The notes under the pieces: generated by a model
The model's input: only the letters and a program-made list of their open reading frames with translations
What the model was told of the DNA's origin: nothing
Databases searched by the model: none
Program-made: the position numbers and the translations under genes
In this document: in pieces, positions 20,101-23,619 of the stretch
How positions within the stretch are numbered: position 1 is the first letter of the stretch
Layout: each line of letters begins with the position of its first letter
NCBI GenBank assembly: GCA_018398765.1
Contig: JAHBMJ010001865.1
Location: 1 to 25,423 of the forward strand
Length of the DNA stretch: 25,423 nt
Origin: Chromera velia
Taxonomy: Eukaryota > Sar > Chromeraceae
Direction of reading: 5' to 3'

Positions 20101-22148
20101 AGGCGGGAAGATGGGAGATGCAAGGAAGACATGAAGAGTGTTGAAGGCTGGGAGCGGTCTCAGCACAACAAACCACAGTGTGCATTTTCTTTTTTGTTTC
20201 TCTTTGGTGAATTCTCATATAGAGACGTTGGTTTTGCACGTCACGTGATGCCCAACCAAACTTTCTTTTGCATCCGTCAACATGGTGTTGCCTCAAATCC
20301 AAACGTTCTTTTGTTTCTTCCTCTGGCTGCTTTTGTTGTCGTTCCTGTAGTCTCTCTTCATTTCTTGTGACGCTCTCGTCTCCTCTTTGCTCATTCGATG
20401 AGGGCATCCATTTTCTTTCATACAGAATTCTTTTTTCGTTCATGCATTTTCTTTTCTCTTATATGCATCTACTCATTCGATGAGGGTATCTGCCTGCAGG
20501 GGTACCATCTGTGGGGGAGTCCTTTCTCACGGTCGGTCTTTCTTCCGTCTGATGCTTTGGCCGCATGCAGTGGATCCGTCCGTTTTTCCTCTTTTCATTT
20601 CCTTCCTGCGTGTTTTTCCTTCCTTCCTTCCTTCCTTCCTTCCCTTGCTTTTGTTCTCAGTCATCTCTCTCTCTGTTCATCCGCTCTTCAGCGCACATCG
20701 ACCGACCGTCAGGTAGAGGGAGGAAGAAGAGAGAGCGTCTCTCTCTCTCTCTCTCTCTCTTCCTTCTTGGGGTAGATCTGCAGCTCTGTGAACCCGCCCC
20801 TCTGTCCTTCCTGCATTCTCATCAAGATTCTCCCCGCCTGCCTTTCTTTCTTTCTTTCTTTTTGTCTTTCTTTCCTCCCTTTCTTCATCCCTTAGTTGTT
20901 TCCGTCCTTCCTTCCTTCCTTCATTCCCTCCCTGCGTTCTTTGATCCTTTCTTTTTGTTTTTGTTCTATCATTTCTTCGTTCTTCTCCTATTCTTGTTTT
21001 TTTTTTGTCTTCATCCTTCCTTTCTTTGTGTGTTTGTGTGCGCAGACTTCTTCATGTGAGCCCTGCACTCGCGAGAGGTGCTGCTCCGTTCGTCGTCCTC
21101 TCGACTCAGGTCTGTCTGCCTGTCGGTCTGTCTGCCTGCCTGCCTGTCTGTCTGTCTCTCTGTCTGTCTGTCTGTCTGTCTGTCTGCCTGTCTGTCTGCC
21201 TGCCTGCCTGCCTGTCTGCCTGTCGGTCTTTCGGTAACGCAGATTGAATCAGTGAGTTTCTGTGTAGCTGCTGGGCGACCAGTGTCTTGGCCAGTGAGTC
21301 AGTCTGTTGTACTGCAAGCCGAAGAGGAGCACAGTCCTGCTCTTCAGTCCTGTTTGAAGAATGAATGAATGAATGCAGCTTTGCTTTTCTTCCCCTCCAC
21401 CATATTGACACCTGTTTGGGGGGAAAGAACGGATTGATTGGTTCAGTCTGTGCGTGAACCAAAAATGGATGGATCGATGGATGGATCGATGTACTTACTG
21501 CGAAGGATTCATGCAGTCTGCGCTGTTCTGTATGGTCTTTCTTTGTGCTCTGTTCATCTCTCTGCCTGTCTCGCCGGCCGTCGCTGCCTCTTCCGTTCGT
21601 AGTTTCTTTCTTTCTGTTTTTTTTTTTTTCTCATTCTCTCTTTCGCTTTTTGACCATCCATTCGTTCATTCCTGCAGTTCATGAACTGGGTGCGGCTGGG
21701 GGGTCGACTTTGGGGGACGGTCGGAGCGGAGGATGGAAAGGAGGCGGGCACAAAGGATGAATTTGGGGGAGAGCGGGTCGAGAGGCTGTCTCACCAAATG
21801 TCCTGGATGGGCGTCTTGGGCGGGGGTCTCGTTTTCGGAACTTTCCTAGGACCCACCGCACTTGGAGGAGCCTTGTTGAAACTGCTGGGGTTTTTGGGAG
21901 CCCCGTGGATGGACATGGGGTGCGATCTGTCTGATGGCTCAGCGTTGGGGGCGGTGATGCTGTTGGTGGGGGCAGTGGGGGTCGTACGGTGGATAGCGGG
22001 AAGGCGGAAAGGTCAAAGGAAGCACCGGACAATGTTGGACCGATTGGTTGCCGTGTGTGACGCTTTTTGGCGACTTGCAGCAGCTTGGGTCTGTCTGGTG
22101 TATGTTGCGAAGGCCTTCTACCTTGTTTTTCTTGTCTTTCCTCGATAA
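458..22148 (+). CDS. Multi-exon LamG / tandem CCP (sushi)-like surface protein, about 2470 residues
   Basis: I infer one gene of 37 exons whose phases agree at every junction and whose exon lengths total 7413 nt. The order is hydrophobic leader, LamG-like domain, CGNG cysteine-rich module, about 22 CCP-like modules and a three-segment hydrophobic C-terminus. CCP modules in other proteins are beta folds of about 60 residues with cysteine pairs 1-3 and 2-4. They serve extracellular recognition, so a surface or secreted adhesive or receptor role is inferred. Several modules carry N-x-S/T just before the third cysteine (NVTC, NSTRC, NSTC). The true start codon, exons after 19433 and whether the last exon belongs here remain uncertain. 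No ligand or pathway can be named. Confidence 0.7.
733..1075 (+). repeat. CAGT/CTGT tetranucleotide array in intron 1
   Basis: About 340 bases are made of CAGT, CAGG, CTGT, TAGT and CAGC/CAAC variants of a four-base unit. They begin within a few bases of the GTCAGT donor at 727. The open frame through it (repeated Gln-Ser-Gly-Ser, later Cys-Leu-Ser-Val) is a by-product of the repeat and is not taken as coding. Intron 1 spans 727-1310. Confidence 0.85.
1311..1858 (+). CDS. Exon 2: laminin-G/concanavalin-like domain
   Basis: The 182-residue segment begins ESDGRVWMEF and shows beta-strand-like patterns: TLAFSFLLDV, GTGFVIGFRG, FTIVMRVEL and FEVYKNGVKLSG. Together with exon 3 it resembles the LamG_3-type concanavalin-like lectin fold, in which a Y-x-NG-x-x-L strand is typical. 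These domains bind sugars or proteins outside the cell. The acceptor is ctgcag at 1305-1310 and the donor is gtgggt at 1859, phase 1 out. Family assignment is by pattern only. Confidence 0.7.
1984..2020 (+). repeat. CA/CG dinucleotide repeat
   Basis: A short alternating purine-pyrimidine tract of CA units with a central CG run lies inside intron 2 (1859-2134). Confidence 0.85.
2135..2224 (+). CDS. Exon 3: last strands of the LamG-like domain
   Basis: Thirty residues including TRVGFAAFERKFFSGDLL match the closing strand of LamG-like domains, which often ends in a short 'L-x-x-E-I' helix. The phase 1 entry (A + AG gives Lys) and phase 1 exit fit both neighbours. It contains one N-x-T site (RNVT). 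Confidence 0.7.
2225..2676 (+). other. Intron 3, no other feature seen
   Basis: The intron has donor gtgagg and acceptor gtacag, with pyrimidine-rich sequence at 2428-2465. I see no RNA gene or conserved element. Long minus-strand frames here have no supporting features. Confidence 0.6.
2677..2796 (+). CDS. Exon 4: CGNG-type cysteine-rich module
   Basis: The exon reads VCGNGQLDGDEKCDS, then a spacer, then GYSCSCSCKC. This matches the DUF4215 / 'CGNG...GEeCD...C..C' cysteine-rich repeat known from extracellular proteins of protists and myxobacteria. It links the LamG-like domain to the CCP array. The donor gtcagt at 2797 gives phase 1, and T joined to TG of exon 5 makes Leu. A second GT two bases upstream (2795) breaks the frame. 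Confidence 0.7.
2861..2936 (+). repeat. CT then GT dinucleotide repeat
   Basis: A (CT)n tract with a short interruption is followed by (GT)n, inside intron 4 (2797-3159). Confidence 0.9.
3160..3728 (+). CDS. Exon 5: CCP-like modules 1, 2 and first half of 3
   Basis: This is the largest CCP exon, holding two complete modules with no intron between them. Module 1 runs from TCKPYEEV through VSCNTRGG to CGLVKEGRWSARSLEC. Module 2 runs from RCKPYLEDW through VSCLRPY to FCVDGVMEPKTLQC. Module 3 starts QCTEPEPIKG and reaches VACEKAG. Each complete module has four cysteines in CCP spacing, and module 1 has Trp before the last one. The donor gtcggt at 3729 gives phase 0. Confidence 0.8.
4150..4237 (+). 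CDS. Exon 6: second half of CCP-like module 3
   Basis: The 29-residue exon contains VTCDGGKFSQRAIQC, the third and fourth cysteines of the module begun in exon 5. Phe replaces the usual Trp. Entry is phase 0 from the ctgcag acceptor; exit is phase 1 at gtgggt. Confidence 0.75.
4588..4694 (+). CDS. Exon 7: first half of CCP-like module 4
   Basis: The exon begins EMCAPLIKTLEE, a module-start cysteine, and ends EHWRAPAP. The end at 4694 (donor gtcggt) is chosen over the gtatgt at 4699 because only the former gives the phase 0 needed by exon 8. Its last bases and donor are duplicated 73 bp downstream. Confidence 0.65.
4671..4776 (+). repeat. Exon-7/donor duplication around a 40-nt inverted-repeat insert
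   Basis: 4671-4703 and 4744-4776 are 33-nt direct copies with three mismatches, and both contain the exon 7 end and its GTCGGT donor. Between them, 4704-4743 carries cagaattctttttctgtatg and then aaagtaaatg. This looks like a shortened member of the insert family seen at 8440, 14541 and 14652. Confidence 0.75.
5052..5171 (+). repeat. Duplicated acceptor and start of exon 8
   Basis: 5052-5099 and 5124-5171 are 48-nt direct copies (two mismatches) with a 72-bp period. Each has a pyrimidine tract, a ccatccaAG or ccatccAG acceptor and the first 21 bases of exon 8. The downstream copy continues into the coding module, while the upstream one runs into GT-rich intron sequence. No inverted-repeat insert lies between them. 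Confidence 0.85.
5151..5286 (+). CDS. Exon 8: second half of CCP-like module 4
   Basis: The exon encodes AGSFMSARCIGG and then NVTCDGVKWPRLTLDC, which are cysteines 2-4 of module 4, with an N-glycosylation sequon just before cysteine 3. Phase 0 in; donor gtcagt at 5287 gives phase 1 out, so A + AG makes Lys at the next exon. Confidence 0.8.
5549..5770 (+). CDS. Exon 9: complete CCP-like module 5
   Basis: A single symmetrical 1-1 exon holds a whole module: PCGAYPHFYNGS, VRCIEGFSPP and TVCLGDDLGYTEKTLEC. The usual Trp is replaced by a Gly-Tyr pair. There are two N-x-S/T sites. The acceptor is cacag and the donor is gttagc, one of few lacking T at +6. Confidence 0.8.
5771..6085 (+). other. Intron 9, ends in a TGCA-repeat acceptor
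   Basis: Nothing genic is visible. The intron ends with acatgcatgcatgcatgcag, so the acceptor TGCAG is continuous with a (TGCA)n run. Confidence 0.6.
6086..6194 (+). CDS. Exon 10: first half of CCP-like module 6
   Basis: The exon begins MCFEEPGLGKS and ends EVKF with a split Arg codon (AG joined to G). Phase 1 in, phase 2 out at donor gtacgt. Cysteine 2 of the module is encoded in exon 11. Confidence 0.75.
6195..6670 (+). other. Intron 10 with CTCC repeat
   Basis: A 476-nt intron. A TCCC tetranucleotide run lies at about 6608-6634, shortly before the ccatgcag acceptor. No coding or RNA feature is supported. Confidence 0.6.
6671..6854 (+). CDS. Exon 11: end of module 6 and start of module 7
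   Basis: RCTDG...LVCSDGQWSGAPIVC supplies cysteines 2-4 of module 6. CEKTCQAFPVHS then opens module 7 without an intron at the border. The donor at 6855 is the start of a GTCAGTCAGTCAGTCAGT run, phase 0. Confidence 0.8.
7210..7339 (+). CDS. Exon 12: rest of CCP-like module 7
   Basis: LDFVCLEGTSGQWQNADSSV followed by CIDGEWTPLTTKC gives cysteines 2-4 with the conserved DGxW signature. Phase 0 in; donor gtgagt at 7340 begins a GTGAGTGAGTGAGTG run; phase 1 out. Confidence 0.8.
7621..7815 (+). CDS. Exon 13: complete CCP-like module 8
   Basis: A symmetrical 1-1 exon encodes RCPSELPVLV, VRCAPGFRRVAG and TCVHGHWSSQLLEC. Acceptor ctgctgcag, donor gtcggt at 7816. It is one of the clearest single-exon modules. 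Confidence 0.85.
7816..8177 (+). other. Intron 13, no other feature seen
   Basis: The intron starts gtcggt, has a 10-nt G tract at about 7853-7861 and ends aatgcag. No gene is supported. Confidence 0.55.
8178..8405 (+). CDS. Exon 14: complete CCP-like module 9
   Basis: A symmetrical 1-1 exon encodes DCPPFRVPDP, FKIKCTTT, an Ala/Glu-rich loop and IRCLGGSFTRPSLVC. Phe takes the Trp position. The donor gtcagt at 8406 and the last 11 coding bases are copied again at 8511-8555. Confidence 0.8.
8395..8555 (+). repeat. Exon-14/donor duplication around a 71-nt foldback insert
   Basis: 8395-8439 and 8511-8555 are 45-nt copies differing at two bases; both span the exon 14 end and its GTCAGT donor. 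The insert 8440-8510 starts with a tttattttcatactgaattc-like end and finishes with agaattctgtatgaaaataaa. These two ends are largely reverse complements, so the insert can fold on itself. Confidence 0.9.
8556..8977 (+). other. Remainder of intron 14
   Basis: After the duplication the intron runs to the gatccatgcag acceptor at 8977. There are several short + frames but none with module-like content. Confidence 0.5.
8978..9229 (+). CDS. Exon 15: complete CCP-like module 10
   Basis: A symmetrical 1-1 exon encodes RCPVPVFSDYPI, FQTKCISHY and VISCRAGKFSQPLRRC. The Trp position is Phe. The loop between cysteines 1 and 2 is long, about 50 residues. Donor gtcagt at 9230. Confidence 0.8.
9536..9748 (+). 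CDS. Exon 16: complete CCP-like module 11
   Basis: A symmetrical 1-1 exon encodes NCGSLTLPPHVE, VKITCEGRGVSG and NSTRCVNGKWTKPEIDC, with a sequon just before cysteine 3 and the canonical NGKW. Donor gtgcgt at 9749. Confidence 0.85.
9975..10235 (+). CDS. Exon 17: complete CCP-like module 12
   Basis: A symmetrical 1-1 exon encodes LCPPVEGTIVSQ, LWLECAEGAA and LLCDGKHWTKPSMNC. The first loop is Ser/Thr-rich. The acceptor follows a CTCC-rich tract and the donor is gtcagt at 10236. Confidence 0.85.
10236..10553 (+). other. Intron 17, no other feature seen
   Basis: A 318-nt intron ending in a CT-rich tract and ctgcag. No coding or RNA feature is supported. Confidence 0.5.
10554..10670 (+). CDS. 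Exon 18: first half of CCP-like module 13
   Basis: ACPEYEPAEGVMAE through RVIRCSN supplies cysteines 1 and 2. The donor at 10671 begins GTCAGTCAGTCAGTCAGT; phase 1 out, so T + CC makes Ser. Confidence 0.75.
10862..11106 (+). repeat. TTTC/TTCC tetranucleotide array in intron 18
   Basis: About 245 bases are nearly pure TTTC with TTTTC, TTCC and finally CTGT variants, inside the 600-nt intron 10671-11270. The strand asymmetry (polypyrimidine/polypurine) could allow triplex formation. Phe/Leu/Ser-rich frames on + and Lys/Glu/Arg-rich frames on - are artefacts of the repeat. Confidence 0.95.
11271..11460 (+). CDS. Exon 19: end of module 13 and start of module 14
   Basis: SQDPYAEEIWKDVAG and VVCIGGEWTSASLNC complete module 13. 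RKLCTQMTVPEG opens module 14 with no intron at the border. Donor gtacgt at 11461, phase 2 out. Confidence 0.8.
11473..11500 (+). repeat. CA dinucleotide repeat in intron 19
   Basis: About 14 CA units lie a few bases after the donor. Confidence 0.9.
11744..11913 (+). CDS. Exon 20: rest of CCP-like module 14
   Basis: VVCKEDKEDM and NSTCVDGDWTPAQIEC give cysteines 2-4, with a sequon immediately before cysteine 3. Phase 2 in (CG + A gives Arg), phase 1 out at gtaagt. This is the only inferred donor with the GTAAGT form. Confidence 0.85.
12179..12339 (+). CDS. Exon 21: first half of CCP-like module 15
   Basis: MCRSAVFPHIYRPE through NIRVSCK holds cysteines 1 and 2. The donor lies in GTCAGTCAGTTAGTCAGTCAG. 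The GT at 12340 gives phase 0; GTs at 12344 and 12348 give phases 1 and 2 and could pair with other AGs of exon 22, so the exact junction is ambiguous by a few residues. Confidence 0.7.
12555..12652 (+). CDS. Exon 22: rest of CCP-like module 15
   Basis: GFSPFPEDVPIPANVTC and QDGVFTPSPLVNC give the end of the module, with a sequon before cysteine 3. The acceptor region is ctgcagagag: AGs at 12549-12550, 12551-12552 and 12553-12554 are all possible. I used the last because it keeps frame with the first donor of exon 21. Phase 2 out into GTCGGTCGG. Confidence 0.65.
12653..12682 (+). repeat. GTCG repeat starting at the splice donor
   Basis: At least seven GTCG units begin exactly at the first base of intron 22. 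Confidence 0.9.
12938..13072 (+). CDS. Exon 23: first half of CCP-like module 16
   Basis: CTGPPQLDDRVRMIG through VAQIEC holds cysteines 1 and 2. Entry is phase 2 (CG + A) and exit is phase 2 (AG + A makes Arg). Donor gtccgt. Confidence 0.75.
13327..13487 (+). CDS. Exon 24: rest of CCP-like module 16
   Basis: SVWRPDNHETYSWKTDWATR, then NSTELLSC and YDGVWSIPTLQC, complete the module. The loop is Trp/Asp-rich. Phase 1 out at gtgagc. Confidence 0.8.
13737..13881 (+). CDS. Exon 25: first half of CCP-like module 17
   Basis: ACGDLLESPFFRW through TLTCNAAD holds cysteines 1 and 2. The donor at 13882 opens GTCGGTCGGTAGGTC. Phase 2 (GG joined to A gives Gly) fits the exon starting at 14731, which supports the two exons being adjacent despite the sequence gap. 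Confidence 0.8.
13964..14156. other. Assembly gap of 193 N at a poly-G tract
   Basis: The gap lies inside intron 25, between a GT/G-rich end and a run of 15 G. The flanks suggest sequencing failure through a long G tract. True length is unknown, and coding sequence inside cannot be excluded, though flanking exon phases already match. Confidence 0.95.
14229..14273 (+). repeat. CAGA tetranucleotide repeat
   Basis: About eleven CAGA units with one CAAA variant, in intron 25. Confidence 0.9.
14491..14775 (+). repeat. Three copies of the exon 26 start separated by two foldback inserts
   Basis: Copies 14491-14540, 14602-14651 and 14726-14775 (50 nt each, three or fewer mismatches) contain TGCAG plus the first 45 coding bases. 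Inserts 14541-14601 and 14652-14725 both begin catttactttca and end ataaa, with ttctgtatgaaa-type 3' ends. Only the third copy continues into the module, so copies 1 and 2 are decoys inside the intron. Confidence 0.92.
14731..14920 (+). CDS. Exon 26: end of module 17 and start of module 18
   Basis: YATPDGDATQED then VQCVDGTWTANTMNC closes module 17, and LKTCPDISTILGVHA opens module 18. The acceptor used is the third duplicated TGCAG, which has an A-rich upstream (ctgtataaaaataaatgcag) without a pyrimidine tract. Phase 2 in, phase 0 out at gtgagt. Confidence 0.8.
14921..15337 (+). other. Intron 26, no other feature seen
   Basis: A 417-nt intron ending tttttttgtgtctgcag. It has short A-rich and purine-rich stretches only. 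Confidence 0.5.
15338..15555 (+). CDS. Exon 27: rest of module 18 and start of module 19
   Basis: CAEDYQKFAGESPDVAV and CHNGTWTLPSLVC complete module 18 (NGT sequon inside the NGTW signature). LKSCEPWRTAIGARD opens module 19. Donor gttagt at 15556, phase 2 out. Confidence 0.8.
15751..15837 (+). CDS. Exon 28: middle of CCP-like module 19
   Basis: A 29-residue exon, RCTEGFGARVTAVDHP and onward, supplies cysteine 2. The acceptor gtgcag at 15750 is preferred over tctag at 15745 because only it keeps phase 2. Donor gtgcgt. Confidence 0.7.
16156..16272 (+). CDS. Exon 29: end of module 19 and start of module 20
   Basis: RCVDGSWTKRHLTC closes module 19, then EAPCPREFHPAWPPG opens module 20. The acceptor is continuous with gtgcatgtgcatgcatgcag. 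Donor gtgggt at 16273, phase 2. Confidence 0.8.
16273..16697 (+). other. Intron 29 with CT/GT repeat
   Basis: It holds an 11-nt G run near 16433-16443 and a (CT)n(GT)n tract at 16531-16614. No coding feature is supported. Confidence 0.6.
16698..16814 (+). CDS. Exon 30: middle of CCP-like module 20
   Basis: LNANQLGENPWEPYRLM through FRVLSCNK supplies cysteine 2. Phase 2 in and out (AA + A gives Lys). Donor gtaggc deviates at +6. Confidence 0.75.
17105..17178 (+). repeat. CA/GT repeat running into an acceptor
   Basis: A CA tract followed by a long GT tract ends directly in gtgtgtgcag, the acceptor of exon 31. The acceptor therefore has no pyrimidine tract, only alternating GT. Confidence 0.9.
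17181..17308 (+). CDS. Exon 31: rest of CCP-like module 20
   Basis: GWSPASAVDMINF, DPCSTGLCQKLHC and LDGEWEEQTFFC finish the module. Two additional cysteines (CSTGLC) sit before cysteine 3, unusual for this array. Phase 1 out at gtcagt. Confidence 0.8.
17588..17884 (+). CDS. Exon 32: complete CCP-like module 21 with long loop
   Basis: A symmetrical 1-1 exon encodes DCPAPQLDGDEY, IGCNGGRQPYPF, a long loop, and IRCERGSFSEVAFQC. About 55 residues separate cysteines 2 and 3, more than in most other modules. Acceptor gaaacag, donor gtacgt. Confidence 0.8.
18245..18276 (+). repeat. TGCC/TGTC tetranucleotide run
   Basis: A short pyrimidine-biased tetranucleotide run just upstream of the exon 33 acceptor, within intron 32 (17885-18295). 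Confidence 0.8.
18296..18554 (+). CDS. Exon 33: first part of CCP-like module 22
   Basis: SCPDVLEGFWTDPKYG, an acidic/aromatic loop, and FQMKCKNSGRKRH give cysteines 1 and 2 with a basic Gly/Tyr-rich tail. Donor gtcagt at 18555, phase 2 out (AC + G makes Thr). Confidence 0.75.
18602..18650 (+). repeat. CA repeat and G tract with one N
   Basis: (CA)n is followed by a run of about 17 G with a single N at 18643, another site of poor sequence quality, in intron 33. Confidence 0.9.
18925..19433 (+). CDS. Exon 34: enlarged, Trp/Tyr-rich end of module 22 and degenerate module 23
   Basis: The exon carries aromatic-rich sequence (WNWRRWWWPFQF, RRWYWGYDGG), an extra CPGC pair, and then VQCMWGKWSDFYLGC with the module-closing signature. 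After it, YPCVICTF begins a weak further module. The open frame continues to 19636, but a gtcggt donor at 19434 matches the other donors, so I end it there. Phase 2 in, phase 1 out. Confidence 0.7.
19434..19958 (+). other. Intron 34 (tentative)
   Basis: Begins gtcggtgggtctg and ends tatttttctctactgtag. If exon 34 is instead terminal, coding would continue to a stop at 19634-19636 and the gene would lack the hydrophobic C-terminus. Confidence 0.45.
19959..20048 (+). CDS. Exon 35 (tentative): degenerate module 23
   Basis: In the phase left by exon 34 this segment reads GTLICRFDVEGRHAIWSP, resembling a worn 'C...GxxW' module end. It has a good pyrimidine tract before TAG and a gtccgt donor at 20049. 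Another frame (IRCGRPTCNLEPITC) is also cysteine-rich, so the call is uncertain. Confidence 0.4.
20390..20490 (+). repeat. Direct repeat around a 63-nt insert near an acceptor
   Basis: 20390-20408 and 20472-20490 are 19-nt copies with one mismatch. The insert 20409-20471 begins cattttctttcatacagaat, the same 5' end as the inserts at 14541 and 14652; its 3' end is diverged. The right copy lies nine bases before the ctgcag acceptor at 20499. Confidence 0.75.
20500..20531 (+). CDS. Exon 36 (tentative): 32-nt micro-exon
   Basis: VPSVGESFLT fits phase 1 in and phase 0 out, bounded by ctgcag and gtcggt. It links exon 35 to the hydrophobic exon in frame. Support is only splice signals and phase. 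Confidence 0.3.
20532..21677 (+). other. Intron 36, 1.15 kb, pyrimidine-rich, possibly hiding a small exon
   Basis: The stretch is largely C/T: CTTC at 20617-20645, CT at 20736-20762, TTTC near 20840-20930. The segment 21046-21109, after cgcag and before gtctgt, reads SSCEPCTRERCCSV and may be an extra exon. Its phase 1 exit does not suit the next exon. Confidence 0.45.
21109..21232 (+). repeat. CTGT/CCTG tetranucleotide array
   Basis: About 120 bases of CTGT, CTGC and CCTG units. It begins immediately after the possible 21109 exon end. Confidence 0.9.
21678..22148 (+). CDS. Exon 37: hydrophobic C-terminal exon with stop
   Basis: The 156-residue frame begins FMNWVRLGG after ctgcag. It has three hydrophobic stretches at about exon residues 44-75 (Gly/Leu-rich), 88-107 and 130-154, separated by a basic loop (GRRKGQRKHR). 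It ends at TAA 22146-22148. A multi-pass or re-entrant membrane anchor is inferred; I do not recognise the family. Its Gly-rich, cysteine-poor character differs from the CCP array, so a separate small gene starting at ATG 21681 is also possible. Confidence 0.6.
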   Translation, partial: FMNWVRLGGRLWGTVGAEDGKEAGTKDEFGGERVERLSHQMSWMGVLGGGLVFGTFLGPTALGGALLKLLGFLGAPWMDMGCDLSDGSALGAVMLLVGAVGVVRWIAGRRKGQRKHRTMLDRLVAVCDAFWRLAAAWVCLVYVAKAFYLVFLVFPR

Positions 22149-22310
22149 GCCACTTGAACCAAGGCCCGTCAGCAGCACTGTCAGCTATCAAGTTACCTTT
22201 TCGCTGCCTCAGCCTGAGTAGCTTTCTAAGAAAAACTAAGAAATGACTGAATGATGAGACAGCACAGTCGGTATGATAACTATTTCATGTTTTTATCCCA
22301 GTGCCTTTGC
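22149..22310 (+). other. 3' flank of the large gene
   Basis: No AATAAA is seen in the first 160 bases after the stop. Base composition shifts to AT-rich around 22200. Confidence 0.5.
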
Positions 22311-23239
22311 GACACTAAAGTTTTAAACTTTTTTTTTGTTAAAGTTTTTTTTTGCCCTTTAGAAAAAAATATTTTTCAATCAGTTTTTGAGTAGATCGTT
22401 AATTAAGTCAGTCATAAGTTAGACTCATAACTAAACTAATCAACTAGCCTACATACAAGATGGCACAAGCTTAGTCTCTTTAAGTTAAAATTTATGTTCA
22501 CATTGAAAACAATCATCAGCGAGATCGATCGGATCTAGCATCGGAAGAAAAGTAATCGGATGACATCACGGATCAAAAGTTCGGATGTACTTGCACCGGG
22601 AAGTAAACACTCGCAATCATTAGAATCAATGGATTTCAGATCAGATATGCAACGCAGAAATTCCCTTTTATCCAGCGACTTGACACAAGAACGCGCCTAA
22701 GAATGCACATAAAGAGAAGGGTACAAAGGACTTGGAGTTTTTTCAGCACTTTGGGGCTACCAAGTGGGTAGAAGACTTTGAATTGGCAAATATCAAAGAT
22801 GTTGCGCCAACGTTGGCATACATTGAGAAGAGACCCGGGGGAGTAGTAGTTGCAAGCAGCCGCCACCGTCTGTTAGGAGAAGTGATTGTTGGAAAAAAAG
22901 AAGTGGATTTCTTGGAGAAGGATCCCAGAGGACCAAAGTTACCAGTTGTTTGAATTTATATTAACATTGTTTCTAGGAATTTTTGTGAGAATTGTAATTA
23001 ATATAGTAATGCATTACATACATCGTTTTTAAATTTAAAAAACTTTTGCATAACTATAGTATATCTAATAATTTATAAAGCATCAACTTTGTTTGCAATA
23101 ATATAAATAAAACCAACTTCTCTAGCAATGTCTTTTAAATGAGCTTTTGCATGTCTGGTTGCATCTTTACTTTTAAAGTTTTAAAGTTAAAGTTTAAAGT
23201 TTTGTAAGCAAACTATATTATAAAAAAAACTTTAGTGTC
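22311..23239. mobile_element. Candidate 0.93-kb element with 14-bp terminal inverted repeats
   Basis: gacactaaagtttt at 22311-22324 is an exact reverse complement of 23226-23239. Both ends are followed inward by multiple ttaaagtt/aactttaa motifs, as in the subterminal repeats of some DNA transposons. No convincing target-site duplication is visible, and no transposase is recognised. The low-complexity A/T content makes chance similarity possible. Confidence 0.45.
22684..22953 (+). pseudogene. Orphan 89-codon reading frame without ATG
   Basis: The frame is open from after a stop at 22681 to TGA at 22951-22953. It includes FFQHFGATKWVEDFELAN, then RPGGVVVASSRH, and ends GPKLPVV. Residue composition looks protein-like rather than repeat-derived. 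No ATG starts it, and aag before aatgcac could be an acceptor. It lies inside the candidate 22311-23239 element and may be an exon or remnant of its gene. I do not recognise the family. Confidence 0.4.
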
Positions 23240-23619
23240 CAACCCTAGGCCCAGACTCTGAGGCTAGCGCCTCACTTCCGTCAGTAACTATACTAGATAT
23301 ACTAGTAAACATAACTTGTCTTACTTTGCAAACATATCCATTTTTTTTTTTTTTTTTTCTTTTAAATATTATAAATATAATTCTTATCCTAATCTAAATC
23401 CTGTCTCATCTTATCTATCTTTTTTGAGTCTGGTCTTTCAGTATAATTAAGACCTGAAGAACGAATCTTTTGAAGCAAACACGATTTGCCGAGAGTCAAA
23501 CGATGAAAACATTCAGTTTTGTGGGATTTTCACATTCGACTTGGTTACTTATTTAAAAATTAAAATAGATGCTCCACCAACCGTCCAGGTCCGCCCTGAC
23601 ATTCCAGTAAACAATACTG
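23240..23619. other. AT-rich non-coding stretch
   Basis: It contains an inverted pair gaggc/gcctc (23260-23273) and a T20 tract near 23341-23359. No reading frame of note. Confidence 0.5.

Noticed and set aside
21046-21109. Possible extra cysteine-rich exon (SSCEPCTRERCCSV)
   Set aside because: Good acceptor, but its phase 1 exit does not join the hydrophobic exon. It could be real only with a weaker GTTCGT donor.
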